Positions 14,642 through 23,073 of a stretch of 32,021 bases of DNA are shown here, piece by piece (position 1 is the stretch's first letter; each line of letters opens with the position of its first letter). Source of the DNA: a virus. The translations under genes were made by a program, and so were the position numbers. The stretch lies in the IMG/VR virus record IMGVR_UViG_3300044637_000813, positions 1-32,021 of that record. The stretch is one strand, 5' to 3'. A model generated the notes under the pieces. The model did not search any database and had not been told where the DNA came from. It saw nothing but the letters and a program-made list of their open reading frames with translations.

Positions 14642-14890
14642 ATGGCATCAGACGCATATAAAGAAATGCAATCATCGAACGACAAACCAAGCTCAAGTCA
14701 ACCAAAACATAAGCAATTGATAAAAATGTTAACATTTAGAGTTGTTCCTGCTTATTATAAGGAGATTGAGAAAGTTGCAAATAACCAAGAAGTAACTGTA
14801 TCTAAATTAATTAGAAATTACATTAAAGAAGGTATGAAAAGAGATGGTGAATTAACGGATAGAGAAGAAAAAGACTTTGGTTTAGAATAA
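14642..14890 (+). CDS. Ribbon-helix-helix (Arc/MetJ-like) DNA-binding protein
   Basis: 82 residues. A disordered Ser/Lys/Pro-rich head precedes a classic RHH unit: strand MLTFRVVPA, helix YYKEIEKVANNQE, turn VTVSKLIRNYIKEGM, where the S-K-L-I-R-N-Y-I pattern is typical of helix B. It probably dimerises and binds DNA through the strand, acting as a transcriptional regulator. It lies 3 nt before a tagged coiled-coil gene and shares its promoter. A regulator that is co-transcribed with a virion-type protein is slightly unusual. Confidence 0.75.
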   Translation: MASDAYKEMQSSNDKPSSSQPKHKQLIKMLTFRVVPAYYKEIEKVANNQEVTVSKLIRNYIKEGMKRDGELTDREEKDFGLE

Positions 14891-14893
14891 TAT

Positions 14894-15223
14894 ATGGAAA
14901 AAAACATCATATCAGAAAATTTAGTCAAAGAGGCGGTTGATAAGGTCTTATTTGAGCAAATGTCGAAAGTATCTAGACAGGATTTTAGTAGAGTGCAGTT
15001 TAAAATAGAAGAATTACAAAATTCTTTAGGTGAAACAGTAAAAGAATTGAGAAAGTTGGAGGATTCCATACCTTCTGGCTTAAAAAGCACGTCAAACGCG
15101 AGAATTTCGGGAATAACTGTTAGTTTATCTAATGCTCAAAAATTGTTAACCCAACTTAAAGACAAAGTTAGACAGTATAAAAAGTCTATATACTCCCAAT
15201 CTTTGGACGAGAAGAAAAAATAA
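14894..15223 (+). CDS. Tagged coiled-coil protein, 109 aa
   Basis: Starts MEKNIISENLVKEAVDKVLF followed by E21-Q22-M-S, placing the Glu-Gln dipeptide exactly where the other tags have it, although the T-E-x-Q part is degenerate (ISENL). The remainder is heptad-rich (FKIEELQNSLGETVKELRKLE, LSNAQKLLTQLKDKVRQYKK), with a short Ser/Thr-rich break between two helices, so a helical hairpin or coiled coil. No enzymatic motif. Likely an internal or scaffold-associated virion protein. Stop lies 3 nt from the convergent gene. Confidence 0.6.
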   Translation: MEKNIISENLVKEAVDKVLFEQMSKVSRQDFSRVQFKIEELQNSLGETVKELRKLEDSIPSGLKSTSNARISGITVSLSNAQKLLTQLKDKVRQYKKSIYSQSLDEKKK

Positions 15224-15226
15224 GAG

Positions 15227-15583
15227 TTATTTTAGTTTTTCATCATTTTTTAACACTTTTTTACCTTTTTCAGTTAAGAAAAACATCTCTTCGGTGTTAT
15301 CGTCTTCGTATGAATTTACTAAACCTTTTGTTTTTAGTTCATTTAGTATTGTACCCGCCACAATTTCACGTAAAAGAGTTTCAAACTCATCTTCACTAAA
15401 AATTTCATCTTCAGTAAGGTCAGTATCACCATTTATGAACTTTTCAGTTAACATGTCGGATATGTGATTTTTAGCAAAATCCGTAACTTCAATTTCATAA
15501 TCGAAAAAGAAATTAGTTTCCACCAAAGTTTCAATGATTTCTTTTGTTCTTTCAATAACAATAGGTTGGTATATTTTTGACAT
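15227..15583 (-). CDS. Small acidic protein with winged-helix-like C-terminus
   Basis: I choose the internal ATG at 15583 (118 aa, MSKIYQPIVIERTKEI) because the 25 codons upstream encode an AT-driven hydrophobic stretch without coding character. The middle is very acidic (NGDTDLTEDEIFSEDEFE). The end, TILNELKTKGLVNSYEDD then EEMFFLTEKGKKVLK, matches the recognition-helix and wing of winged-HTH proteins (helix, G-L-V, strand, L-T-x-K-G). It could be a regulator; the acidic segment might mimic nucleic acid. Divergent from the glycosyltransferase operon. Confidence 0.55.
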   Translation of the reverse strand: MSKIYQPIVIERTKEIIETLVETNFFFDYEIEVTDFAKNHISDMLTEKFINGDTDLTEDEIFSEDEFETLLREIVAGTILNELKTKGLVNSYEDDNTEEMFFLTEKGKKVLKNDEKLK

Positions 15584-15692
15584 GATATATGTTTGATTTT
15601 TATTAAAATATATGTAAAAAACACCAATAAAAAAAATTATTTGGTTGAAAGTATCCACATTTTTTTATATATTATCGTATAATTAAAATATA

Positions 15693-16943
15693 ATGGGTAA
15701 CAACAAAATTTTCATTCAAATTGCATCTTATCGAGATCCGCAATTAGTACCAACAATAAAAGACTGTATAAAAAACGCAAAAAAACCGGAAAATTTAGTT
15801 TTTTCAATTGCTTGGCAAAGGTCAAAAGAAGATGAATGGGACAATTTAGATGAATTTTCAAATGACAAGAGATTCAAAATAATTGACATTAATTACGAAG
15901 ATTCTAAAGGAGCATGTTGGGCTAGAAATAAATTACAACAACAATATGACGGAGAAGAATATACAATTCAATTAGATTCTCATCATAGATTCGCGGAAAA
16001 TTGGGACGAAGACTGCATAAAAATGATTAAACAATTACAGAAAAAAGGACATAAGAAACCTTTACTAACGGGATATGTATCATCGTTTGATCCCGATAAT
16101 GATCCAGCTGGCAGAATCCAAGCCCCATGGAAAATGAATTTTGATAGATTCATTCCTGAAGGTGCGGTGTTTTTCTTACCTGCAACAATTGACGATTATC
16201 AAAAAAGAACAGAACCTATACCCGCTAGATTTTATTCAGCACATTTTTGCTTTACATTAGGTTCTTTTGTTAAAGAAGTTCCACATGACCCCGAATATTA
16301 TTTCCACGGAGAAGAAATTTCAATTGCGGTAAGAGCATACACGTGGGGTTATGATTTATTTCATCCACATAAAACCGTTGTGTGGCACGAATATACTCGT
16401 AAGGGTAGAAAAAAACAATGGGATGACGATAAACAATGGGTAACCAAAAACGTAAGTTGTCATAAAAGAAATAGAAAATTATTTGAGATGGATGGTGAGG
16501 TAAAAGACATTGATTTTGGGATTTATGATTTTGGTAAAGAAAGAACTTTAGAGGATTATGAAAGATATGCGGGAATTTCATTTAAAAAGAGAGCGGTGCA
16601 AAAATATACGGTAGATAATAATTTAGCACCCAATCCACCTTTATATGGTGATGAATTTAATGATTCATTTTTATCAATTTTTAAACATTGTATTGATGTT
16701 ACTTTTGATAGAGTACCTGAAAATGATTATGATTTTTGGGTTGTTGCTTTTCATAATGAAAAAGATGAAACTCTTTTTAGAAAGGACGCAGATAAAGATG
16801 AAATACGAAGATTAAAAAGTGACCCTGATGGATACTGTAAAATTTGGAGAGAATTTACAGTTGAAACAAAGCCAAAATATTGGGTTGTTTGGCCACATAG
16901 CGAATCTAAGGGTTGGTTAGAAAGAATAATCGGAGATTTATAA
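15693..16943 (+). CDS. GlcNAc-type glycosyltransferase (PF11397-like)
   Basis: 416 residues. The N-terminus NKIFIQIASYRDPQLVPTIK is the signature opening of the GlcNAc-transferase family first described from Skp1 glycosylation. It is followed by the GT-A core: NLVFSIAWQ, DSKGACWARNKLQQQYDGEEY, TIQLDSHHRF (DxH/DxD metal site around D95) and FHGEEISIAVRAYTWGYDLFHP with the E-E pair used late in the fold. VVWHEYTRKGRKKQW closes the domain. The last ~85 residues (FDRVPENDYDFWVVAFHNEKD) are an extra domain also ending in WVVWPHSESKGW. It probably transfers HexNAc to a hydroxyl of a protein or glycan. First gene of a five-gene operon; upstream 110 nt show no clear promoter motif. Confidence 0.75.
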   Translation: MGNNKIFIQIASYRDPQLVPTIKDCIKNAKKPENLVFSIAWQRSKEDEWDNLDEFSNDKRFKIIDINYEDSKGACWARNKLQQQYDGEEYTIQLDSHHRFAENWDEDCIKMIKQLQKKGHKKPLLTGYVSSFDPDNDPAGRIQAPWKMNFDRFIPEGAVFFLPATIDDYQKRTEPIPARFYSAHFCFTLGSFVKEVPHDPEYYFHGEEISIAVRAYTWGYDLFHPHKTVVWHEYTRKGRKKQWDDDKQWVTKNVSCHKRNRKLFEMDGEVKDIDFGIYDFGKERTLEDYERYAGISFKKRAVQKYTVDNNLAPNPPLYGDEFNDSFLSIFKHCIDVTFDRVPENDYDFWVVAFHNEKDETLFRKDADKDEIRRLKSDPDGYCKIWREFTVETKPKYWVVWPHSESKGWLERIIGDL

Positions 16944-16951
16944 ATCATATC

Positions 16952-17707
16952 ATGAAAATTTGTTTTTTAACAGAAGCTAATTATCCTAATTACGTCAAGA
17001 GAGTAAAGGATTACAATATTAAAAGATTTTTAGAATTAGGGTTAGATATACCATTTTATATTTCAACAAATCTAAAAGAAGAATTTAGTGAGTATGAAAA
17101 TCATCCACTAATAAAAGTTTTTGATATTGAAGATTTAAGAAAGGATAATGAAAAATCAAAAATAAACGAACCATTACCTGAAGACCCTTCTGGTTTATAT
17201 CCTGCTAGATATCCGTGGAATTTAAGAAGGTTTATTTTAAAAAAGGCTGCCGAAGATGGTTATTTAGGTTTATATTTTTTAGAATGTGATACTAAAATAA
17301 AAGATGGAGTAACAAAAGAAGATGTTATGAATCATTTATTAAATTTATACGAACCAAATACCATTAAAACATCTTCTGCAAGATTCGTCTACAAACACAG
17401 ATACCCAACACAAGAATTATTTTATTATCATCAAAAATATATCGATGATTTAAATCTTAATTTTAGTGAAGATGAATACGATACATTAGACGGAACAAAT
17501 CAATTATTTTTTGGGGAGAGTAGGGAAAGTTTCGATAAGTTTTTTAATAATTGGGACTATATTGTGGACTACGGTTATGAAAAATCGTATGGCTATAAAA
17601 CAGGGTATCTATCAAATCTATCTTTTGTAATACCAATGTCTAATTTTAAATTAATACACACTGACACTATGTTTGTTACAAATCACGTTTATGAGGATAG
17701 ATATTAA
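16952..17707 (+). CDS. GT-A-like putative glycosyltransferase
   Basis: I start at ATG 16952 (251 aa), 8 nt after the preceding stop; an upstream in-frame codon would overlap the previous gene. The product opens MKICFLTEANYPNYVKRVKD and contains YPWNLRRFILKKAAEDGYLGLYFLECDTKI, where E-C-D is a likely DxD-type nucleotide-sugar site after a hydrophobic strand. DGTNQLFFGESRESF and the final IHTDTMFVTNHVYEDRY resemble the acceptor region of small GTs. No standard family is recognised with certainty; operon position supports sugar transfer or a related step. Confidence 0.55.
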   Translation: MKICFLTEANYPNYVKRVKDYNIKRFLELGLDIPFYISTNLKEEFSEYENHPLIKVFDIEDLRKDNEKSKINEPLPEDPSGLYPARYPWNLRRFILKKAAEDGYLGLYFLECDTKIKDGVTKEDVMNHLLNLYEPNTIKTSSARFVYKHRYPTQELFYYHQKYIDDLNLNFSEDEYDTLDGTNQLFFGESRESFDKFFNNWDYIVDYGYEKSYGYKTGYLSNLSFVIPMSNFKLIHTDTMFVTNHVYEDRY

Positions 17708-17718
17708 AAAATATAAAG

Positions 17719-19236
17719 ATGTTTACAATACAAAATTTTAACTTTGCAAATAATGGATATTATATTAACTTGGATTCTTCAACCGATAGAAAAAATCATA
17801 TAGAAGAATTAAAGATTAAATATGACATTCAAAATCTAAATAGATTTTCAGCATTAACTGATGAAATGATACAATATTCATGTACTAAAAGTCATTTAGG
17901 GGTATTTCAAGATGCACTTAATAATGATTATGAAGTTATTTTTGTTTGCGAAGATGATATGGATATAAATGATGTTTGTTATTTACCAAATAGTCAAACT
18001 AAACCAACATTTAATGATTTAATACCTCAAATTTATAATGACTTACAAAATGTAGAGTGGGATGTTTTATTATTTGGTTGTAATCCAAAATCAAATCTAA
18101 TACCCGTCACAAATACCTTATCAAAGATTGATAGAAGTACAGGTGCATGGGCATATTTGATTAAGAAAAGGGCGTATGAGTATGTTGTTAATAATTTAAA
18201 TTATAGAAAAGATTTATTGGCAATAGATGATTTTTTACCTAGATTAAATGATGAAGGATTTGTAACTTTAACCACGGTACCGATGATTATAAATCACGCG
18301 GTGGGATTTGTTTCTACACTACAACCAAGAGGTCCTGTTAACTATAACGCTTGGATACAAGGTAATTACGATAGATTCATTTATAGCAATTATAATATAG
18401 ATTTTACTGAGGAAAAGATAGAAAAGGACGTTACAATTGTAATTGCTGGACATTTTGTTGAAAATTATTTGTATTATTTAAATTATCTATTACATAGTTT
18501 ACCTAGTGAGTTACTAAAGTGCAAATTTTTAGTTCATTATGACGAGTCGGGTAGTAACGATATTAATTTAGAAAAATTCAAGTTAAACGCATATTTTAGA
18601 GACGCTAAAAGTGAATTAAATGTTACCATGACCACAGGATTTGGTGGTCTAATTTCAACATTTAAGAATGTTATTAGTAGAATTAAAACTCCGTATTTTA
18701 TATTTTTAGAACATGATTGGGTTTTTCTAAAGAAAGATAATATTGATTTTTTAAAATTAACTCAGTCATTTAAAAAATATGATTTTGTAAATTCGGTATG
18801 GTTCTCAAAAGACGATAATACAATGAGAGGATTCGATATTGCTAGAGATGTTGAAGATAATGTCACGCCTTTTGATAGGGAGTCTAGAATTGATGAAATC
18901 GATTTGATTACAGTATGTAGGTGGTCTAATAATCCGGCAATGTTTAGACTTAGTAAATTCAAAGAATGGTTCGACAAATACATTAATAATGAACATGTAG
19001 GTACGGTACATCAAGGTCAACATAATGTTGAGGAAACGATGATACCTACATATAGAAAGATAATTAGTGAAAATAAATGGGAAGATATTAAAGATGATTG
19101 GGGGACATATTTGTATGGTGACATTGGAGAGGGTCCATATGTTGGTCATACAGACGCATCTAGACGTTATCAAGGAGCATCGAAATCAGGTCCCGAATAT
19201 AATGGAGAAGAATACATAAAAAATAACCCTTTATAA
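17719..19236 (+). CDS. Bifunctional GT25-type plus GT-A glycosyltransferase
   Basis: 505 residues, two domains. Residues 1-~215 follow GT25 (LPS beta-galactosyltransferase type): GYYINLDSSTDRKNHIEEL, RFSALTDEM, SCTKSHLGVFQDALNNDYEVIF, CEDDMDI (ExDD motif) and AWAYLIKKRAYEYVV. Residues ~228-505 are a second GT-A-like unit: VTIVIAGHFVENYLYYLNYL, LVHYDESG, TPYFIFLEHDWVF (ExD), then a C-terminal segment ending RRYQGASKSGPEYNG. Each domain probably adds a different sugar, as in processive capsule or LPS enzymes. It lies 11 nt after the previous gene and 3 nt before the next. Confidence 0.7.
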   Translation: MFTIQNFNFANNGYYINLDSSTDRKNHIEELKIKYDIQNLNRFSALTDEMIQYSCTKSHLGVFQDALNNDYEVIFVCEDDMDINDVCYLPNSQTKPTFNDLIPQIYNDLQNVEWDVLLFGCNPKSNLIPVTNTLSKIDRSTGAWAYLIKKRAYEYVVNNLNYRKDLLAIDDFLPRLNDEGFVTLTTVPMIINHAVGFVSTLQPRGPVNYNAWIQGNYDRFIYSNYNIDFTEEKIEKDVTIVIAGHFVENYLYYLNYLLHSLPSELLKCKFLVHYDESGSNDINLEKFKLNAYFRDAKSELNVTMTTGFGGLISTFKNVISRIKTPYFIFLEHDWVFLKKDNIDFLKLTQSFKKYDFVNSVWFSKDDNTMRGFDIARDVEDNVTPFDRESRIDEIDLITVCRWSNNPAMFRLSKFKEWFDKYINNEHVGTVHQGQHNVEETMIPTYRKIISENKWEDIKDDWGTYLYGDIGEGPYVGHTDASRRYQGASKSGPEYNGEEYIKNNPL

Positions 19237-19239
19237 TAT

Positions 19240-19857
19240 ATGAAAGTTAATTTATTTACGGGGTGGTTTTACGAACCCAAAAATGAAATAAGAGAATCTG
19301 AATTTGATTATTGTTATCAAATAAATAAAAATTTAAGTTTTGATAATTACATTATTGATACATCAAAGAGACCAACTTTTAATAATTTTTTAAAAGAAAT
19401 AGAAAAATATCCAAACGATATAAACATAATTGCTAATCCCGATAATTTTTTTGATGAGACATTTTTAACTGAGTTACGTAATCTATATACGAATTACAAA
19501 GAAAAAGAAAAACTATGTTTAGGATTAACAAGATGGAATTATGTTAATGAAAACCATATTTGGTTTTTTAATGCAAAGGATTCGCAAGATGTCTTTATAT
19601 TTTATGGTTCTATTAATTTAGACGAATATGAAGAAATACCTTTTGGTGTGCCTGGAGGTGATAATAGGATGGCAGCATGGTTAATGCATAATTTTAATAA
19701 AAATGTATATAACCCAAGTAAAGATTTAAAATATTATCATTATCATCCATCAGATGATTTAACCAGAACATATTTGGATGAAAACAGACAAAGAAAATCT
19801 TACATAACCGGACCACATGAATTTTTAATTCCATGTTCATTAAATGATATTAAATAA
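19240..19857 (+). CDS. Glycosyltransferase-like protein, 205 aa
   Basis: Opens MKVNLFTGWFYEPKNEIRES. It has NDINIIANPDNFFDETFL (N-P-D after a strand, a DxD-like site), LCLGLTRWNYVNENHIWFFN, the block IPFGVPGGDNRMAAWLMHNF, then YNPSKDLKYYHYHPSDDLTRTY. I have seen the G-x-P-G-x-D-N-R ... H-x-H pattern in glycosyltransferase clusters, where it occurs with nucleotide-sugar enzymes, but I cannot name the family. Its TAA overlaps the ATG of the next gene by one base, so translation is coupled to the fusion protein that follows. Confidence 0.55.
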   Translation: MKVNLFTGWFYEPKNEIRESEFDYCYQINKNLSFDNYIIDTSKRPTFNNFLKEIEKYPNDINIIANPDNFFDETFLTELRNLYTNYKEKEKLCLGLTRWNYVNENHIWFFNAKDSQDVFIFYGSINLDEYEEIPFGVPGGDNRMAAWLMHNFNKNVYNPSKDLKYYHYHPSDDLTRTYLDENRQRKSYITGPHEFLIPCSLNDIK

Positions 19858-22196
19858 TGATAGAGAATATATTATCTTTTACAAATAAAAAAATAGATTC
19901 GTCAATTATTAATGACGAACAAATAAAAAATTTGGTTTTCTATTTGTTAGATTCTATCGATAATAATGTCGAGGGTGACGTTGTTGAGTTTGGGTGTTAT
20001 GTTGGGGAGTCTAGCAAATACCTAATGAAGACATTGTTAGAATCAAATTCAAATAAAAAACTTTTTGTTTACGATTCTTTTGAAGGTCTACCTCCATTAT
20101 CTAAATGGGAAGAAAATAGCGGGTGGAGAGCCGGAACACTAAAAAGTAGTGAAGAAGTATTAATCTCAAACTTCGAACAGAATAATCTACCATTACCTAT
20201 AATACATAAGGATTGGTTTAAGAACGTTCCTGAAGATAAAATACCTGAAAAAATATCTTTTGCTTTTTTAGATGGTGATTTTTACGATTCAATATATGAT
20301 AGTTTAAGTAAAGTTTTTGATAGAGTTACTGATGGAGGTTATATTTGTTTTCATGATTACCAAAGAAATGATTTACCAGGCGTTCGTGCTGCAATAGAAG
20401 ATGTTTTTAAAGAAAAGGGAGTTGATTATACTGTAGAAGAAGTTTGTGAACAATTAGGGGTGTATAGAAAAAATGGTATAATTGAAAATAAAATACCTAA
20501 AAGACCCAATGGTGAAGTTAAATATGGTGGGACAACAATTGTCACTGGTATTTGGGATATTAAAAGAGAAGAACTTACTGAAGGTTGGAGTAGAAAATTT
20601 GACCATTACTTAAATCATTTGTCTAATTTGATGAAGACAGATGATAACATGATAATTTATATTGAGGAGAAGTATAGGTCATTTGTTGAGGAACGTAGAG
20701 CTAGAGAGAATACATTAATAATTGTTAGGGAACTAGAATGGTTTAAGAAAAGTGAATTCTTTGATAAGATTCAAAAAATAAGAAATAATCCAGATTGGTT
20801 TAATACATCTGGATGGTTACCTGAAAGTACTCAAGCAAAATTGGAAATGTATAACCCAATTGTCATGTCAAAAGTGTTTCTTTTAAATGATGCATCAATA
20901 ATGGACCCATTCAACTCATCTCATTTAGTTTGGGTGGATGGTGCAATTACAAATACGGTACACGAGGGTTATTTTTGGAAAGATAAAATTACCAATAATA
21001 TAAGTAAGAATTTCAACAAGTTTACATTTGTTTGTTTTTCATATGATGGTAAAGTTGAAATACACGGTTTCAAATATGATGAGATGTGTAGATATTCTGA
21101 AGACGAAGTAAATAAAGTTGCAAGAGGCGGAATATTTGGTGGTCCTAAACATATGATTAGTAAAATCAATGAAATATATTACTCATTGATGAACGACACA
21201 TTATCCAATGGATTGATGGGAACTGAGGAAAGTCTTTTTACTATTATTACATACAAGTATCCTGAATTAGTACAATATTATGAAATTGGTCAAGATGGAT
21301 TATTGGGTGTGTTTTTTGAGAATTTAAAAAATGACACGTTATTAGCAAAACAAGAAAAATCAAGTGTGGTTCAAATTAACCCACATAGTAAAGAAAATGT
21401 TGCACTATATGTAATGACATATAACTCACCAAAACAATTTGAAAAATTATGTATGTCTTTTGAATTGTATGATAGAAATTTTTTAGACAGACCAAAGAAG
21501 TTTTTATTAAATAATTCATTAAATAGAGAAACGGATGTTGAATATTCAACATTGTGTACGAAGTATGGTTTTGAAGAAATAAAGAAAGATAATTTGGGTA
21601 TTTGTGGTGGAAGACAATTTATTTCGGAACATTCGGAAGAGAATGGATTTGATTATCATATGTTTTTTGAAGATGATATGTTTTTTTATTTAGGTCCTGA
21701 TGAATTTTGTAAAAACGGTTTTAAAAGAAAAATAAAAGATTTTTACAATGTCATGATGGATATTGCTTGGACCGAAAACTTTGATTTTCTAAAATGGAAT
21801 TTTACTGAATTTTTTGGTAGTAATAGTAGACAATGGTCTTGGCATAACGTATCTATTGACACTAGATCTAAATTGTTTCCTGAAAAACCTGTCAAAACGA
21901 ATAATGACCACAATTACGCACCTTACACAAATTTTAAAAATATTAAAATCCATAGATCTGTTCCATATATAACCGGTGAGATTTATTATTGCAATTGGCC
22001 TCAAGTTGTATCCAAAGAGGGGAATAGGAAAATGTTTTTGGCAATTAAATGGGATAGCCCGTTTGAACAAACATGGATGTCCCATATATTTCAAGAGACA
22101 TTAAAAAACAACATAAAGCCGGGACTATTATTAGCATCCCCCACAGAACACGATAGGTTTGAACATTATTCAAGTAATGAGAGAAGAGAAAACTAA
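19857..22196 (+). CDS. Three-domain fusion: TylF-like methyltransferase, HtrL/YibB-like domain, GT2 glycosyltransferase
   Basis: 779 residues. Residues 1-~210 are a SAM methyltransferase of the TylF/macrocin-O type: GDVVEFGCYVGESSKYL (SAM loop), FVYDSFEGLPPLS, SFAFLDGDFYDSIYDSL (LDGD metal motif), GGYICFHDYQ and GVRAAIEDVF. Residues ~225-480 match HtrL/YibB: TTIVTGIWDIKREEL, EKYRSFVEERRA, MYNPIVMSKVFLLNDA, LVWVDGAI and GGIFGGPKHMI. Residues ~515-779 are a GT-A domain: VALYVMTYNSPKQFEKLC, NLGICGGRQFISEH and YHMFFEDDMFFY (EDDM). One polypeptide could both O-methylate and glycosylate a growing chain, methyl capping being a known way to stop polymer growth. Last gene of the operon, ended by a terminator 5 nt downstream. 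Confidence 0.8.
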   Translation: MIENILSFTNKKIDSSIINDEQIKNLVFYLLDSIDNNVEGDVVEFGCYVGESSKYLMKTLLESNSNKKLFVYDSFEGLPPLSKWEENSGWRAGTLKSSEEVLISNFEQNNLPLPIIHKDWFKNVPEDKIPEKISFAFLDGDFYDSIYDSLSKVFDRVTDGGYICFHDYQRNDLPGVRAAIEDVFKEKGVDYTVEEVCEQLGVYRKNGIIENKIPKRPNGEVKYGGTTIVTGIWDIKREELTEGWSRKFDHYLNHLSNLMKTDDNMIIYIEEKYRSFVEERRARENTLIIVRELEWFKKSEFFDKIQKIRNNPDWFNTSGWLPESTQAKLEMYNPIVMSKVFLLNDASIMDPFNSSHLVWVDGAITNTVHEGYFWKDKITNNISKNFNKFTFVCFSYDGKVEIHGFKYDEMCRYSEDEVNKVARGGIFGGPKHMISKINEIYYSLMNDTLSNGLMGTEESLFTIITYKYPELVQYYEIGQDGLLGVFFENLKNDTLLAKQEKSSVVQINPHSKENVALYVMTYNSPKQFEKLCMSFELYDRNFLDRPKKFLLNNSLNRETDVEYSTLCTKYGFEEIKKDNLGICGGRQFISEHSEENGFDYHMFFEDDMFFYLGPDEFCKNGFKRKIKDFYNVMMDIAWTENFDFLKWNFTEFFGSNSRQWSWHNVSIDTRSKLFPEKPVKTNNDHNYAPYTNFKNIKIHRSVPYITGEIYYCNWPQVVSKEGNRKMFLAIKWDSPFEQTWMSHIFQETLKNNIKPGLLLASPTEHDRFEHYSSNERREN

Positions 22197-22199
22197 TAA

Positions 22200-22226
22200 T
22201 AAAAAAACCCCTATTTTGGGGTTTTC
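22200..22226 (+). terminator. Intrinsic terminator of the glycosyltransferase operon
   Basis: AAAACCCC, loop TATTTT, GGGGTTTT, then T-rich. The mirror A-run makes it usable on the - strand, where it overlaps the stop codon (22211-22213) of the small convergent gene. Confidence 0.75.
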
Positions 22227-22354
22227 TTTTTTTCTTCTGGTTTTTGTAAACCTTTTTTTAGCTCACCTTTTTTCTCACCGTCTTTTTTCATTGCGATTTT
22301 GTGTTGATTAGAGATTTTCTTTTTCTCTTCTTCAGACATTCCAAATACTCCCAT
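22211..22354 (-). CDS. Small Lys/Glu-rich protein, 47 aa
   Basis: ATG at 22352-22354 to TAG at 22211-22213. The product begins MGVFGMSEEEKKKISNQHKI and continues with almost only Lys, Glu, Gly and Gln (KKDGEKKGELKKGLQKPEE). It starts one base after the stop of the gene at 22356, so it is very likely translated from the same transcript. Its extreme charge suggests a disordered or single-helix protein. No homologue recognised. Confidence 0.6.
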   Translation of the reverse strand: MGVFGMSEEEKKKISNQHKIAMKKDGEKKGELKKGLQKPEEKKKTPK

Positions 22355-22355
22355 A

Positions 22356-22646
22356 TTAAATTGTATTAGCGTTTATTATTTCAATTGAATCGTCTTTTTT
22401 ATTTTTAAGTTTTTCACATTTTTCATATTCTTCTCTTTCCTCAAAAACTAATATTAACGAATCTATTATTTCTATGTATAATTCTAAATCATTATCATAT
22501 GATAAGATGGTACATGTATTATTATAATCATTTAATATGTCATTGTCAAGAGAAGTGATAAAATCATAAATCATGATTAACTCCTCCTCATCATAATTTC
22601 CAACATTTAAAACTCTTGTTGCCTGTAATAAAAAATTAAAATTCAT
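22356..22646 (-). CDS. Hypothetical acidic protein, 96 aa
   Basis: Begins MNFNFLLQATRVLNVGNYDE, acidic and helical, with a terminal FEEREEYEKCEKLKNKKDD that resembles the UVR-motif helix of protein-interaction domains in UvrB/ClpC (E-x-Y-E-x-C/A-x-x-L-x-x-K-x-x). That resemblance is short and could be chance. It leads a two-gene unit with the 47-aa gene. Confidence 0.55.
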   Translation of the reverse strand: MNFNFLLQATRVLNVGNYDEEELIMIYDFITSLDNDILNDYNNTCTILSYDNDLELYIEIIDSLILVFEEREEYEKCEKLKNKKDDSIEIINANTI

Positions 22647-22648
22647 AT

Positions 22649-22656
22649 TATAAATA
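22649..22656 (-). promoter_or_regulatory. TATTTATA motif before the 22646 gene
   Basis: TATTTATA on the - strand ends 2 nt before the ATG, the tightest spacing in the window. Confidence 0.45.
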
Positions 22657-22660
22657 CATT

Positions 22661-22987
22661 CTATTGTTTATCTCTTATTAATTTATCTAAGATTCTAAAA
22701 CACTCTAAAAATCCATCATATTCCACCTCACTTCTGGTCGTCTTAGAATCCTGAGTTGGGCCAAATACCACCCCATTAGCCAACGATATTGAAAATACCC
22801 ATTGGTGAGGGTTATACATTTCAATAGTCAAATATACACCTTCTTTATCAAAAAAATAATAAAGTTTTTTTGTGTCATAAAATTCCAAAGTTGATAAACT
22901 TAAAACTCCCACATTAGGAAACATTACATTTGTAAATTTCTTAAATGAGGAAGGATACAAATATTCAACACTATACCAATCTATCAT
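22661..22987 (-). CDS. Hypothetical protein, 108 aa
   Basis: I choose ATG 22987 (MIDWYSVEYLYPSSFKKF) since the 22 upstream codons are Lys/Ile-rich noise. The protein has regular strands with aromatics (YYFFDKEGVYLTIEMYNPHQWVFSISL) ending in a helix (GFLECFRILDKLIRDKQ), a small alpha/beta fold. This strand-F-D-x-x-G pattern is frequent in short phage proteins; no name can be given. No tag or signal peptide. Confidence 0.55.
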   Translation of the reverse strand: MIDWYSVEYLYPSSFKKFTNVMFPNVGVLSLSTLEFYDTKKLYYFFDKEGVYLTIEMYNPHQWVFSISLANGVVFGPTQDSKTTRSEVEYDGFLECFRILDKLIRDKQ

Positions 22988-23073
22988 ATTATTAATTATA
23001 ATGCATTTATAGTACTTTGTATATTGTATTTTTTGTTTTTTCAATAAAATCAATATAATTATGATTGTTTACA

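Noticed and set aside
14642-14890. RHH protein as another tagged cargo protein
   Set aside because: Its N-terminus MASDAYKEMQSS lacks the tag pattern; only its downstream partner at 14894 has it.
15584-15658. N-terminal extension (MDTFNQIIFFIG...) of the winged-helix-like gene, which could look like a signal or TM segment
   Set aside because: It comes from AT-rich intergenic DNA, is followed by a good internal ATG at 15583, and fits no cytoplasmic regulator.
15693-22196. Bacterial chromosomal polysaccharide locus rather than phage
   Set aside because: The operon is embedded among phage-type genes with the same codon and spacing style, without transport, polymerase or nucleotide-sugar synthesis genes, and no integrase or attachment repeat was seen. 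A recent host origin of the genes cannot be excluded.
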